Source: Flavobacterium gelidicaeli
GTDB lineage: Bacteria > Bacteroidota > Bacteroidia > Flavobacteriales > Flavobacteriaceae
Assembly (NCBI RefSeq): GCF_013294005.1
Contig: NZ_JABSNK010000005.1
Span: 248,001-312,000 of the forward strand
DNA: 64,000 nt
Reading direction: 5' to 3'
The notes below the pieces were generated by a model. That model saw only the letters and a program-made list of their open reading frames with translations, searched no databases and was not told where the DNA came from. Both the position numbers and the translations under genes were made by a program. Shown one piece after another: positions 26,906-37,200 of this stretch (positions are counted from its first letter, which is position 1; the number at the start of each line of letters is the position of its first letter).

Positions 26906-26914
26906 CAGAATTTG

Positions 26915-26944
26915 CAAATGTAAATCTTTTTAAAGGATGTTCAA
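26915..26944 (-). promoter_or_regulatory. promoter of the SulP gene
   Basis: On the minus strand TTG (26942-26944) is followed 19 bases later by TACATTTG (26915-26922), a full match to TTG-N17-23-TAnnTTTG. The predicted leader is about 155 bases. Confidence 0.6.
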
Positions 26945-26998
26945 ATAGAAAACCAAAATCATTAATTAATCTTAACTTCAAGAATCTCTTTTTAAAGG

Positions 26999-27055
26999 TA
27001 AAAACAAAAAAGCTGTATAAAAATTTCTCGATTAAGAAACCTTTATACAGCTTTG
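26999..27055 (-). terminator. terminator of the five-gene signalling operon
   Basis: AAAGCTGTATAAA pairs with TTTATACAGCTTT around a loop of about 20 bases, followed on the minus strand by a T-rich tract. It lies 46 bases past the stop of the last operon gene. Between it and the SulP start no gene is seen. Confidence 0.75.
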
Positions 27056-27100
27056 TTATTTGAAACCCATCATAAATGATGATTGACTATTTATCTATTT

Positions 27101-29455
27101 TTAAATATATTCAGTTCTATTTTTAAGTTCATTAATCGCTTTAAGACAAAGTTCATTTAATTTCACAACTGCTTCGTATCGCAAACTACCACTAGGGTTC
27201 GTTTGTAATTCATTTTCAATTATATTTATAGTATCCAAGACTTTTTGAATTCCGAAAATACTTACCGATGATTTAAACTTGTGGACTGCCTTTTTTAAAT
27301 TATGATTATTTTCATTATTTGCAGCTTCTGTTATTTCGACTAAAGTACCTGGTGCGTCTTCTAAAAACAACTCAATAACTTCTTTTATAAAATAGGCGTC
27401 ATTCTCCGAAAAATCAATTAAATAATCAAAATTCACTAAACATTCAGAGGTAATTGGTGGTTTTGTAGCTGACTTTACAATAGAAACCTCAGCATCTAAA
27501 TTTATGTTGCGGTACAATTTTTCTAATAAAATATTAAAATCAAATGGTTTAGACAAGTAATCATTCATTCCATTTGCAATACACCTTTTTTCTTCATCAA
27601 CCGTTGCGTGAGCTGTCATTGCAATAATTGCAACTTGCGACTTAGGAGCAGCCATTGCTTCTCTTATATATTTAGTCACCTCATTACCGTCCATTTCAGG
27701 CATTTGAATGTCCATTAATATAATATCGTAGGTATTGGAATTAATTTTTTCAATGGCAATTGCACCATTTTCTGCTATATCAATTTCTTTATTCCATTTT
27801 TTAAATAATTTAACGGTCAATAGCTGATTTAACTCATTGTCTTCTACTAATAATATTTTTATGTCCTTTAAAAAAACAGGATCTAATGTTGTCTTTTTCT
27901 CATCAAGCGAAACAGTAAAGTCTTTTTGTGCTTTTTTATATTTAATCATAAAAGAGAAAGTACTTCCTACTGCCACTTCACTCTCTAAAGAAATTATTCC
28001 GCCTTGAAGTTCAACCAATTTTTTAGTAATAGTAAGTCCTAAACCTGAACCACCATATTTCCTTGTAGTTTCATTAGAAGCTTGGTTAAAACTATCAAAA
28101 ATAGAATAAATCATATCCTCAGCGATACCAATACCGGTATCAATTATTGAAAACCGAATACAAGTTTCAATATCACACTCGTCCTCTTCGGTTACGCGCA
28201 ATAATACACTTCCTGAATTAGTAAATTTTAAAGCATTACCTGCTAAATTAATTAAAATTTGAGTAAGTCGTGTAGGGTCACCAACCAATAAATCACTTAT
28301 TGTTGGACTAATATCAGCAGTGAAAGTTACTTTTTTATCGCGCGCTGCTGGGGTAAATAATTCTGTGATTGCATTAACGGTTTTTCTAACAGAAAACGGA
28401 ATAGCTTCAAAAACTATTTTGTCAGCTTCAATTTTGGATAAATCCAAAATATCGTTAATAATAGTCATTAAATTCTCCCCTGCCGTACGAATTGCTTTGA
28501 CACTTTGGCTTTGATTTTCGTCTAGATTAGTTTCTTCCAGAATTTTTGCAAAACCAATAACCCCATTCATAGGCGTTCTAATTTCATGACTCATATTCGT
28601 CAGAAAGCGCTCCTTTAATTTAACAGATTGCTCTGCTAAATTTTTAGCTTCGATTAATTCTTTCTCAATCTCTTTTTGAATACTTACATCTTGAATCGTT
28701 CCTAAAATGCGATAGGGTTTATCATTATCATCAGTCAAACATTTTATATATTCATTGATGTATTTAACGGTTCCTTTTCTATCTAAAATGGTATGACTAA
28801 ACAACGTTTGTTCATAATTAATTTGAACATCTCTTAGTTTCTTTTCAAATAGAATGATATCCTCTGTACTTGTAAAAAAGGATTTCAATAGTGCAATTGA
28901 AGGCTCCTCATGTACATCTAATTCTAGAATGTTATACAACTCTTCGGAGAAATAAATAGCGCCATCATTTAAGTTAATTTCCCAGCTACCAATTTTTGCA
29001 AGCTTTTGCGCTTCAGAAAGTCGGTTAGAATTTATTTTTAATTCTAATTCGGCGTTTTTCCTTAATTTTTGGTTTTCGTGCAATTTTAATGCCGTTCGAA
29101 CACTATGGGAAATACCGTCAGAAGTCAATAAAGTTTTTGGCATATAATCAGATGCACCTGCTAATATTGCTTGACTCGCAATTTTTTCATCTCCTTGCGA
29201 GGTAATAAAAATAACAGGAGTTTCAATATCTAGACTACGTAGCTTTTTTAAAATGGAAATCCCATCTGAATCAGGCATCATATAATCTAAGAAAATTAAA
29301 TCATAATGACTATTTTCTAATTTTTGAAAACCTTCTTTAGCAGAATGCGCACTATCAATTTCGGCATCAATATCTGATCTAGTTATTGATCTAACAATTG
29401 CAATAGCATCAACTTTGTCATCATCAATAATTAATATTTTTAAGGAGTGGGTCAT
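27101..29455 (-). CDS. hybrid histidine kinase REC-PAS-HisKA-HATPase-REC-HPt
   Basis: A 784-residue soluble hybrid kinase. It has a first receiver (Asp57 in FLDYMMP), a PAS domain (about 145-255), HisKA with His290 in MSHEIRTPMNG, HATPase_c with DTGIGI and GGSGLGL, a second receiver (ILMDIQMPEMDG), and a C-terminal HPt domain with His725 in AVHKFKSS. The layout gives a complete internal phosphorelay (His to Asp to His) plus an input receiver that could be phosphorylated by the kinases encoded upstream. It is the last gene of the operon and overlaps the preceding degenerate receiver gene by ATGA. No output domain is present, so its target is another receiver. Confidence 0.93.
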   Translation of the reverse strand: MTHSLKILIIDDDKVDAIAIVRSITRSDIDAEIDSAHSAKEGFQKLENSHYDLIFLDYMMPDSDGISILKKLRSLDIETPVIFITSQGDEKIASQAILAGASDYMPKTLLTSDGISHSVRTALKLHENQKLRKNAELELKINSNRLSEAQKLAKIGSWEINLNDGAIYFSEELYNILELDVHEEPSIALLKSFFTSTEDIILFEKKLRDVQINYEQTLFSHTILDRKGTVKYINEYIKCLTDDNDKPYRILGTIQDVSIQKEIEKELIEAKNLAEQSVKLKERFLTNMSHEIRTPMNGVIGFAKILEETNLDENQSQSVKAIRTAGENLMTIINDILDLSKIEADKIVFEAIPFSVRKTVNAITELFTPAARDKKVTFTADISPTISDLLVGDPTRLTQILINLAGNALKFTNSGSVLLRVTEEDECDIETCIRFSIIDTGIGIAEDMIYSIFDSFNQASNETTRKYGGSGLGLTITKKLVELQGGIISLESEVAVGSTFSFMIKYKKAQKDFTVSLDEKKTTLDPVFLKDIKILLVEDNELNQLLTVKLFKKWNKEIDIAENGAIAIEKINSNTYDIILMDIQMPEMDGNEVTKYIREAMAAPKSQVAIIAMTAHATVDEEKRCIANGMNDYLSKPFDFNILLEKLYRNINLDAEVSIVKSATKPPITSECLVNFDYLIDFSENDAYFIKEVIELFLEDAPGTLVEITEAANNENNHNLKKAVHKFKSSVSIFGIQKVLDTINIIENELQTNPSGSLRYEAVVKLNELCLKAINELKNRTEYI

Positions 29456-29883
29456 TTTAATTTTGTTGCTCGTGAAAATTCTAGTATATCCAAATAATCA
29501 TATAGAATTACAAAAAAATCATTCATTTTTTCTTCATTCAAAGGTTTGTGGATATAGGCAGCTACGTTCAAATTTAATGCCACACTTCTAAAACTTTCAT
29601 TACCTGATTTTTTTAAAATAAAAATTAACGTAGATTTTAGTACTACATCTTCTCTTATTTTTTTAATTAAATTTATTTCGTCTTCATAATCATCATCACA
29701 ATCAATTATTAAAATCTTAGGTAATGTAGATTTTTCTCCTAATTCTCGCAACATTGTCCAAGCTTCAATACTATCCTTAGCTACGTCAACAACAGTGTAT
29801 TGATTTTTATCCAAGAAAAAATCTTGAAACGTTTTAGCATCACCAGTGTTATTTTCGACTAATAATATATTAAATTCTTTCAT
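29452..29883 (-). CDS. degenerate receiver-domain protein
   Basis: A 143-residue stand-alone receiver fold. Compared with the neighbouring canonical receiver, the acidic pair is Glu10-Asn11 rather than Glu-Asp, the conserved Thr/Ser after strand 4 is Lys (FILKKSG), and the loop after the phosphoacceptor (Asp61 in IIDCDDD) is acidic and lacks the usual xMPxxxG. The terminal Lys (IHKPL) is kept. It may bind Mg2+ poorly and be weakly or not phosphorylated, acting as a binding partner or decoy. It overlaps the next gene by four bases, so translation is probably coupled with the hybrid kinase. Confidence 0.82.
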   Translation of the reverse strand: MKEFNILLVENNTGDAKTFQDFFLDKNQYTVVDVAKDSIEAWTMLRELGEKSTLPKILIIDCDDDYEDEINLIKKIREDVVLKSTLIFILKKSGNESFRSVALNLNVAAYIHKPLNEEKMNDFFVILYDYLDILEFSRATKLK

Positions 29884-29904
29884 CTTTATAAGGTATAATA
29901 CTGG

Positions 29905-30315
29905 CTACATTTCACATAGCTGCCAGAAATTTTTAAGTGTCGCTACTGAGGTAATGAACTTTTCAAACGATAGTGGTTTTAAAATGTAACCTGCAATATT
30001 AAGATTATAGGCATTAATTTTATCACTATCCTCATTAGAAGTTGTCATCACAAATACCGATATGTTCTTGAGTCTTTCGTCAGCACGCAATACTTTTAGA
30101 AATTCAATTCCGTTCATTTTAGGCATATTAATATCTAAAATAATTATTTTGGGTAAAGGAATTATTTTGCTTTCTAGCATTTCGAGTGCTTCTACACCGT
30201 TTCCTGCAATAAATAGTGGATTTTGAATGTTGTTTTTAGAGAAAGCTCTTTTAACGTTCATTACATCGACTTCGTCATCTTCTACTAATAGAATGTTTAC
30301 TAATTTTGCACTCAT
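29905..30315 (-). CDS. Rcp1-like single-domain response regulator
   Basis: A 136-residue receiver with intact residues: Glu12-Asp13, phosphoacceptor Asp61 in ILDINMP, Thr in VMTTS and Lys in ILKPL. It resembles the Rcp1-type receivers that accompany PAS/GAF or phytochrome-type kinases. It follows the small kinase gene by three bases, so that kinase or the 918-residue kinase is its likely phosphodonor. Confidence 0.9.
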   Translation of the reverse strand: MSAKLVNILLVEDDEVDVMNVKRAFSKNNIQNPLFIAGNGVEALEMLESKIIPLPKIIILDINMPKMNGIEFLKVLRADERLKNISVFVMTTSNEDSDKINAYNLNIAGYILKPLSFEKFITSVATLKNFWQLCEM

Positions 30316-30318
30316 ATT

Positions 30319-31047
30319 TTATATTATTAAATTTAATTGATTGTTTTTTGGCCAACTTATTTTAAATATAGATCCTATAGGACTAGCAGCCTCATAAGTG
30401 ATTTTTCCTGCCATGGTTTCCATAATTTTTTTACTAATGGCTAAACCTGCGCCGGTGGTGTCTAAATCATCTTTAGAACTAACAGTATAAAAAATATTGA
30501 AAATTTTATCCCTAACTTCCTCAACAATTCCGGGTCCGTCATCTTGAACCGAAATTTCATACATTCTATCGGTTTCATTTACTGTAACAAAAATATTCTT
30601 TTTTTCCTTATCATGAAACTGAATTGCATTATCAAGAAGTTCAAAAAATACCTTTTGCATCTTCTTAGCTAATATAGCAACATTTAATTCTTTTACATTA
30701 TAATCTAACTTAATTTTGACACTTGTATTCACCTCAGCCATCACGATACATTCCTTTATCATTTCTAAAAGCGTAGCAGCATCTCCTTTAGTCTCTAATT
30801 TATTAACTCGGGATAACTCCAGTAAGGCATTCATCATTTTTTCTAAACGTCCTACTCTATTTTTTAACAGACCAAAATTATCTAGAATGTCTTTGTTTAC
30901 ATTATCGCCCAGATCTTCTTCTATCCAATTCGTTATATTACTTATGGCTCTCATTGGACTTTTTAAATCATGAGAAACTATATATATAAACTCATCATAT
31001 TCTTTTTTTAAGGCAACAAAATCCTCAAAATATTTATCTTCTGACAT
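30319..31047 (-). CDS. minimal soluble histidine kinase, 242 aa
   Basis: The protein is only a dimerisation/phosphoacceptor domain and an ATPase domain: His26 in IVSHDLKSP, then N box FELLDNAIQF, DDGPGI and GAGLAIS. No sensor or membrane segment is present, so its input must come from a partner, perhaps by heterodimerising with the large kinase encoded five bases upstream or through the receiver encoded three bases downstream. The IVSHDLK type is common in phytochrome-like Bacteroidota kinases. Confidence 0.9.
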   Translation of the reverse strand: MSEDKYFEDFVALKKEYDEFIYIVSHDLKSPMRAISNITNWIEEDLGDNVNKDILDNFGLLKNRVGRLEKMMNALLELSRVNKLETKGDAATLLEMIKECIVMAEVNTSVKIKLDYNVKELNVAILAKKMQKVFFELLDNAIQFHDKEKKNIFVTVNETDRMYEISVQDDGPGIVEEVRDKIFNIFYTVSSKDDLDTTGAGLAISKKIMETMAGKITYEAASPIGSIFKISWPKNNQLNLII

Positions 31048-31052
31048 TACTC

Positions 31053-33809
31053 TTATTTGTTTATTTTGGGTAAAGTAAAAACAAAACTGGCTCCTTTATC
31101 CTCTTCTGATTCAATATAAATTTGACCTCCTTTTTCTTCAATTATTTTTTGAACAATTGACAATCCTATTCCTGTGCTTTCCTTTTTATCTCGGGCTTCA
31201 ATAGTTTGAAAAACACCAAATACTTTTTTATGATATTCCTTGCTTATTCCTGGTCCGTTATCAGTTATTTTAAATTGATGAAAACCAGGTAAAGATTCAT
31301 AAGTACAACTAATTGTACCAATAGGTTTATCATTATATTTCACTGCATTACTAATTATATTACTAAAGACTTGATACAATAATATTTTTGCACTAAAAAC
31401 TTCGGGCATATCACTTACAGTAACTTCAAAACCTTTAGTAGGCACGATTGTTTCTACAATTTGACTAATCATGAGGTTTAAGTCTATTGTTTCTTTTTCG
31501 ATTTTTGTTCTTCCTATTCGAGAATAATCTAGAACGCCATTAATTAAGTTTTCCATTCTTAAAATCCTACCTCGCAATAAATTTAGATTGTTACTAACAT
31601 CTTGAGGCATCTCAGGCATATCTTCAACAATCCATTCAGCTAAATTATTTATAGCACGTAAGGGCGCTTTTAAATCATGTGAAACTACATAAGCAAACTG
31701 GTCTAATTCCTTGTTCGTTTTTTGTAAACCTAATAAGGCACTTTGCAAATTTTCTTCAGCTATCTTTTCCTGAGTTATATCAGCACTAATTGCAATATAC
31801 TGATAAGGCTTACCGTTTTTATCTAAAAATGGAACAATGGTTGTGTGTACCCAGTAATAAGATCCGTCTTTTGCAATTTGTTTTAATTCCCCTTTCCAAA
31901 TATTACCATTAGCAATAGATAACCAGATTTTTTTTACTAATATGTTAGTGTAATTTCCCGAAGCATCAATATAATGATGTTGCCCTAGAAGTTCCTCTTT
32001 TGAAAACTGCGAAATGGAACAAAACTTATCATTAACATAAGTTAATATTCCGTTTTGATCAGTAATGGTAACAATTGCTGACTCGTCAAGTGCTGCTCTT
32101 ACATCATTTATTTCCTTAGCTTTATCTTTTATTTTGTTTTCAGCAAGTTTAATTTCAGTAACATCTTGAACATTACCTTGCATCCCTACCGTTTTTCCGT
32201 TTGCATCTAGAAGCGGACTTGCTATTTCAAGAATATGCTTAATTCTTCCATCTGGAAAAACAATACGGTAATTTACACTAAAATCTGTTCCGTTTTTAAC
32301 GATTTTTTTTTCTAATATATCTAATTTTATAAGGTCCTCTGGATGAATTCTACTTCTATAAGCTTCATTTAATTTATCTCCTGAAGTTTCTTCAAATTCA
32401 AATACCTCATAATGCCCTTTTGACCAAATAAGGTTATTTGTTTTAGTATCAAATTTCCAACTTCCTATTTTTGCAATTCGTTGGGAATCATCCAGTAAAA
32501 TTTTACTATTAATAAGGTCTTGCTCTGCCTCTTTCTCTTTAGTAACATCTTTGGCAATTCCTAAATAACCTGTGATTTCTCCTAGATCATTTTTTATAGC
32601 AGTGACTGACAAAACAATTGGAAAAACAGTACCGTCTTTTTTAACATAACTCCATTCATGAGAATCTGCTAAATCAAATTTTTGTACTTTAATGACAAAC
32701 ACATCAAATCCAGCAGTCACATTTTCAGATAATTCTGCTGATAATGCTGCAGCTCTTTTTTCTACCTCATCTTGAAGATGGAAAATAGAACTATTTTTTT
32801 TATCTATTACTTCCTCAGCACTATATCCTAATAATTTCTCTGCTCCTTTATTAAACTGCTTGATATTACCCTCTTTGTCCGTAGCGATAATTGAAAATTC
32901 AGCCGAGTTTAATATTGCTGTTAAATCTGTCGTAGTTTGTTTAAGTACTTGTTTCTGTTGGTTTTCAATAGTCATATCGCGAGCAATACAATATAAATTA
33001 CCCGTTTCAGGATCTGGAGAACTATTCCAACTCAAGGTTACATAACTACCATCTTTACAACGTGACCTGTTTTCAAAACTAATGGTTGTAAAACCTTGAC
33101 TCAATTTAGCGACCTCTTTATATGTTTTATCAAGATCTTCAGGATGTACAAATTTTATAAACGGCTGCCCTTCTAGTTCCTCTTTTGAATATCCTAAAAC
33201 AGTCGTAAAAGCAGGATTTACTTTATAATAATTACCATCAACATTAGCAATACATACGAGGTCTTTAGAAAGCGAGATGAAATTTTGAAATTCTTTTTGA
33301 GTTTCAATTAATTTTGTATTATTCTTCCTTAGTTTTAACAAACTAACTACCTGATGGCTTAATAATTGTAAAGCCTCTTTTTGTTGCTCACTAAGCGTTC
33401 TAGGAACGGTATCAATAACACATAAAGTGCCTAAATTGAACCCTTCTTCATCTTTTATAGGTGCGCCGGCATAAAAGCGAATGTTTGGATCACCCGTAAC
33501 TAATGGATTTTTAGAAAAATTGTTATCCTCTAAGGCATTACTCACTTCATAAATACCATCACCCATGATTGCGTATTGACAAAACGATATTTCTCTTGCT
33601 GTTTCTTTAACATCTATTCCCACTGAAGATTTAAACCACTGGCGTTCTTCATCTAATAAACTTACTAAAGAAATAGGTGTTTCACAGATAAACGAAGCTA
33701 GTTTGGTAATGGAATCATACTCATCTTCTGGCAAAGAATCCATGATTGAATATCTTTTTAATGCTTTAATTCGCTCCAGTTCATTAGTAGGTATTGGGAT
33801 GTTTTTCAT
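31053..33809 (-). CDS. GAF/multi-PAS soluble histidine kinase, 918 aa
   Basis: The first gene of the signalling operon. An N-terminal GAF domain (about 25-165, with QWFKSSVG, FCQYAI and GAPI) is followed by about four PAS/PAC units ending with CIARDMT, GIAKDVT, GNVQDVT and AISADIT. HisKA with His711 in VVSHDLKAP and HATPase_c with NAVKYND, DNGPGI and STGIGLSIV come last. No membrane segment is present. The GAF domain has no evident bilin-binding signature, so it is not called a phytochrome. It is divergent from the large nuclease gene across a 468-base gap. Confidence 0.92.
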   Translation of the reverse strand: MKNIPIPTNELERIKALKRYSIMDSLPEDEYDSITKLASFICETPISLVSLLDEERQWFKSSVGIDVKETAREISFCQYAIMGDGIYEVSNALEDNNFSKNPLVTGDPNIRFYAGAPIKDEEGFNLGTLCVIDTVPRTLSEQQKEALQLLSHQVVSLLKLRKNNTKLIETQKEFQNFISLSKDLVCIANVDGNYYKVNPAFTTVLGYSKEELEGQPFIKFVHPEDLDKTYKEVAKLSQGFTTISFENRSRCKDGSYVTLSWNSSPDPETGNLYCIARDMTIENQQKQVLKQTTTDLTAILNSAEFSIIATDKEGNIKQFNKGAEKLLGYSAEEVIDKKNSSIFHLQDEVEKRAAALSAELSENVTAGFDVFVIKVQKFDLADSHEWSYVKKDGTVFPIVLSVTAIKNDLGEITGYLGIAKDVTKEKEAEQDLINSKILLDDSQRIAKIGSWKFDTKTNNLIWSKGHYEVFEFEETSGDKLNEAYRSRIHPEDLIKLDILEKKIVKNGTDFSVNYRIVFPDGRIKHILEIASPLLDANGKTVGMQGNVQDVTEIKLAENKIKDKAKEINDVRAALDESAIVTITDQNGILTYVNDKFCSISQFSKEELLGQHHYIDASGNYTNILVKKIWLSIANGNIWKGELKQIAKDGSYYWVHTTIVPFLDKNGKPYQYIAISADITQEKIAEENLQSALLGLQKTNKELDQFAYVVSHDLKAPLRAINNLAEWIVEDMPEMPQDVSNNLNLLRGRILRMENLINGVLDYSRIGRTKIEKETIDLNLMISQIVETIVPTKGFEVTVSDMPEVFSAKILLYQVFSNIISNAVKYNDKPIGTISCTYESLPGFHQFKITDNGPGISKEYHKKVFGVFQTIEARDKKESTGIGLSIVQKIIEEKGGQIYIESEEDKGASFVFTLPKINK

Positions 33810-34278
33810 TGTAGTTTTAAATTTATTTTACTAAAAAAGTAGGTATTCTTCAGCTTTAGACAGTAATTAAATTTGAATACTAATAAGCAAATTATCGTAA
33901 GTCTTATTACAAAAATAAATCAATTTTATGTCTTTTTACCATATATCTTAACAACAATACAATATAATAAACAAATAAAACCGTTCTAGGTTTCCTTATC
34001 GAAAAAAAAACTGACAAAAGCACTAATCAAACGCTCTGTTTAGAATTCAAGTAAAATTAATTCACAATTAAATCGCTTAGTAAACACGGGGATTATTCGC
34101 TATTTCAGATACCTTACTTACTACAATCAACTTTGCATTTTTTAGAAAATAAAATAAAAAAAGAACATTCCCGTTTAAGAATTATTACCAAATATACATT
34201 TTTAACAATTTATTAATATCAATAACCGCTTTTCAATAGAGATAGTTCTAATTTTACCTTTTTTAAAAACAAATAACC
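33810..34278. other. 468-base divergent intergenic region
   Basis: No gene or convincing RNA is seen. A minus-strand TATTTTTG (33910-33917) may serve the signalling operon, and a near match TACCTTTT (34255-34262) lies 17 bases before the nuclease start. The region is very AT-rich. Confidence 0.4.
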
Positions 34279-37200
34279 ATGAAACATTTTTACTTAAAAA
34301 AACAGCATTTTTTTGTTGCTGTATTGTCTTTTTTAAGTCTTTTCTCTTTTGGTCAAGTCCCGACCTATTATAACGGAACCAACCTTAACCAATCAGGAAC
34401 TGAACTAAAATCGAGTCTTGCCACCTTAATTAGTAGTAACACCACTATCTTATCCTATACTCCTGGAGTTTGGGATGCTTTAAAGCAAACAGATATTGAT
34501 CCTACTGACCCTAGCAAAGTATTACTAATCTATGGCTACAACGATTCTGATTCTGATAGCACAAATGATAGAACGCGCTCAAAAGATGCTAATGGCGGAA
34601 ATGCTGGTCAATGGAATCGCGAACACGTTTATGCTAAATCTTTAGGAGTGCCTAATCTAGGAACTTCAGGACCTGGAAGCGATGCGCATCATTTAAGAGC
34701 TTCTGATATTGCTTTTAACGCCACAAGAAGTAATTATCCTTATGGAGCTGGATCAGGAAATGCAGCACTTATAAATAATGCTTATTTCTATCCTGGTGAT
34801 GAGTGGAAAGGTGATGTTGCTCGAATGTTAATGTACATGTATTTACGCTATGGCGAACAATGTCTTCCTGCTAATGTAACGGTGGGCGCGCGTACTTTTA
34901 ATAATGATATTACCGATATTTTACTACTGTGGAATATTGAAGATCCTGTATCTCAATTTGAATTAAATCGAAATACAATTTTAGAGGGCGTGCAAGGTAA
35001 TCGAAATCCTTTTATTGATAATCCAGCATTTGCAACAACAATTTGGGGTGGTCCTCAAGCCGAAAATCGTTTTACCGGAAATACCACTGCAGATACTCAG
35101 GCTCCTACAACGCCTAGTAATCTAGTTGTAAATAGCGTTACGCAAGAATCTGCAATACTAAATTGGACTGCAAGTACAGATGATGTTGCCGTTTTAGGAT
35201 ACCGTATTTTTAACGGAACTAACTTCTTAGCTTCATCGCAAAATAATAGCTATAACTTAACGAGCTTAACTGCTAATACTAGCTACACACTTACTATTAA
35301 AGCTTTTGACGCTGCAGGGAACAATTCTCTAGCTAGCAATACTGTTACATTTACAACTGCTGCCGCTACAACAACACCTAATCCTGTTGCTACGGTATTT
35401 ATTAACGAAATTCATTATGATAATGCTGGAACTGACCTAGGAGAAGGTGTCGAAATCGCTGGTACTGCAGGTACTGATTTAAGCAATTGGTCTATTATTC
35501 CATACAACGGTAATGGTGGCGCTAGTTATTCTCCCGTGGGAGTGCTTTCTGGTACAATTCCTAATCAATCAAATGGTTATGGAACTGTTTTTGTCGCTAT
35601 TAATGGACTTCAAAACGGTGCTCCTGATGGTTTAGCATTAGTTAATAATCTAGGAGAGGCAATTCAGTTTTTAAGCTATGAAGGTAGTTTTATAGCAACA
35701 AATGGTCCTGCAAACGGAATGACAAGCACAGACATAGGCGTTTCACAAACAGGAACCGAAGCTGCTGGATTATCATTACAATTAACTGGATCAGGGACTA
35801 ATTATACTGACTTTACTTGGTTAACAGCTACAGCAAGCACTTATGGAGCAATTAATAATGGACAATCTTTTGCTAATAGCCCTGTTGCTCTTACTGCTCC
35901 TACAAACTTACTAGCGAGTAACACAACAAGCACAACCACTAATTTAGTTTGGGATGCTTCCAATGGTGTTTCGTATAGCATCTATAATGGTACTACTGAA
36001 ATAGCAACTACAACAGCAACCAACTTTTTAATTACTGGTTTAACAGCAAATACATCTTATAATTTTACAGTTAAAGCTGTAGATGTTGATGACAACACAT
36101 CTGAACCGAGTAACGTTATTGTTGTGACAACTTTAAATAACAACACAACGCCTACTCCTGCTGGAGCTGTTTTTATAAACGAAATTCACTATGATAATGC
36201 CGGAACTGATATTGATGAAGGTGTTGAAATCGCGGGACTTGCTGGAACTGATATTACTGGATGGAGAATTATTCCTTACAACGGTAACGGAGGTGCCAGC
36301 TATACACCAATAGGAAATTTATCTGGTATTATCCCAAACCAATCAAATGGTTATGGAACAATTTCTATAAGTATTTCTGGTTTACAAAATGGTGCTCCTG
36401 ATGGATTAGCCTTAGTAGATGCTAATGATAATGTGATTCAGTTTTTAAGTTACGAAGGCAGCTTTACCGCCACAAATGGTCCTGCAAACGGAATGACGAG
36501 TACGGATATTGGGGCAGCTGAATCGAGCACTGCGAACGTAGGAACCTCACTACAGTTAGTTGGAAAAGGAACTAAATATACTGATTTCACTTGGGAAGCT
36601 GCTATCAGTACTTCTGGAAAAGTGAATGCGGGACAAAAATTTGGTGATTTGGTTTTCATTAACGAAATCCATTATGACAATGTAGGAACTGACATTGATG
36701 AAGCAGTAGAAATTGCTGGTTATGCAGGAACCGATTTAACCAATTGGACAATCGTTCCTTACAACGGAAATGGTGGTACTAGTTACACACCTACAGGAAC
36801 TTTATCCGGAATTATTCCTGATCAAATGAACGGTTACGGAACTGTTTATGTAAGTATTCCTGGTTTACAAAATGGCGCTCCTGATGGTTTAGCATTGGTT
36901 AACCCTCAAGGAAATGTGATTCAGTTTTTAAGTTATGAAGGCAGTTTTACCGCTACAGATGGTCCCGCAAATGGAATGACTAGTACTGACATTGGAATAG
37001 TTGAAGAAAGTAGCGCTGCAGTAGGAACATCTCTTCAATTAACGGGTGCTGGATTTAATTATACTGATTTCACTTGGCAAGCAGCAATTGCTACTGCTGG
37101 AAAAATAAATACAGGACAGTTTTTTGGAGACGCTAGTGACATTGTTACTGTAATTCCAATTGCCGATGCTCGAGCAAAAGCCGATGGCGAAATTGTTACC

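Noticed and set aside
31053..33809. Phytochrome identity of the GAF-containing kinase
   Set aside because: No chromophore-binding cysteine context or PHY domain is recognisable; GAF plus several PAS is not enough.
35395..37131. Tandem repeats as a mobile element or CRISPR-like array
   Set aside because: They are in-frame protein-domain repeats inside one gene, with diverged sequence and no spacers.
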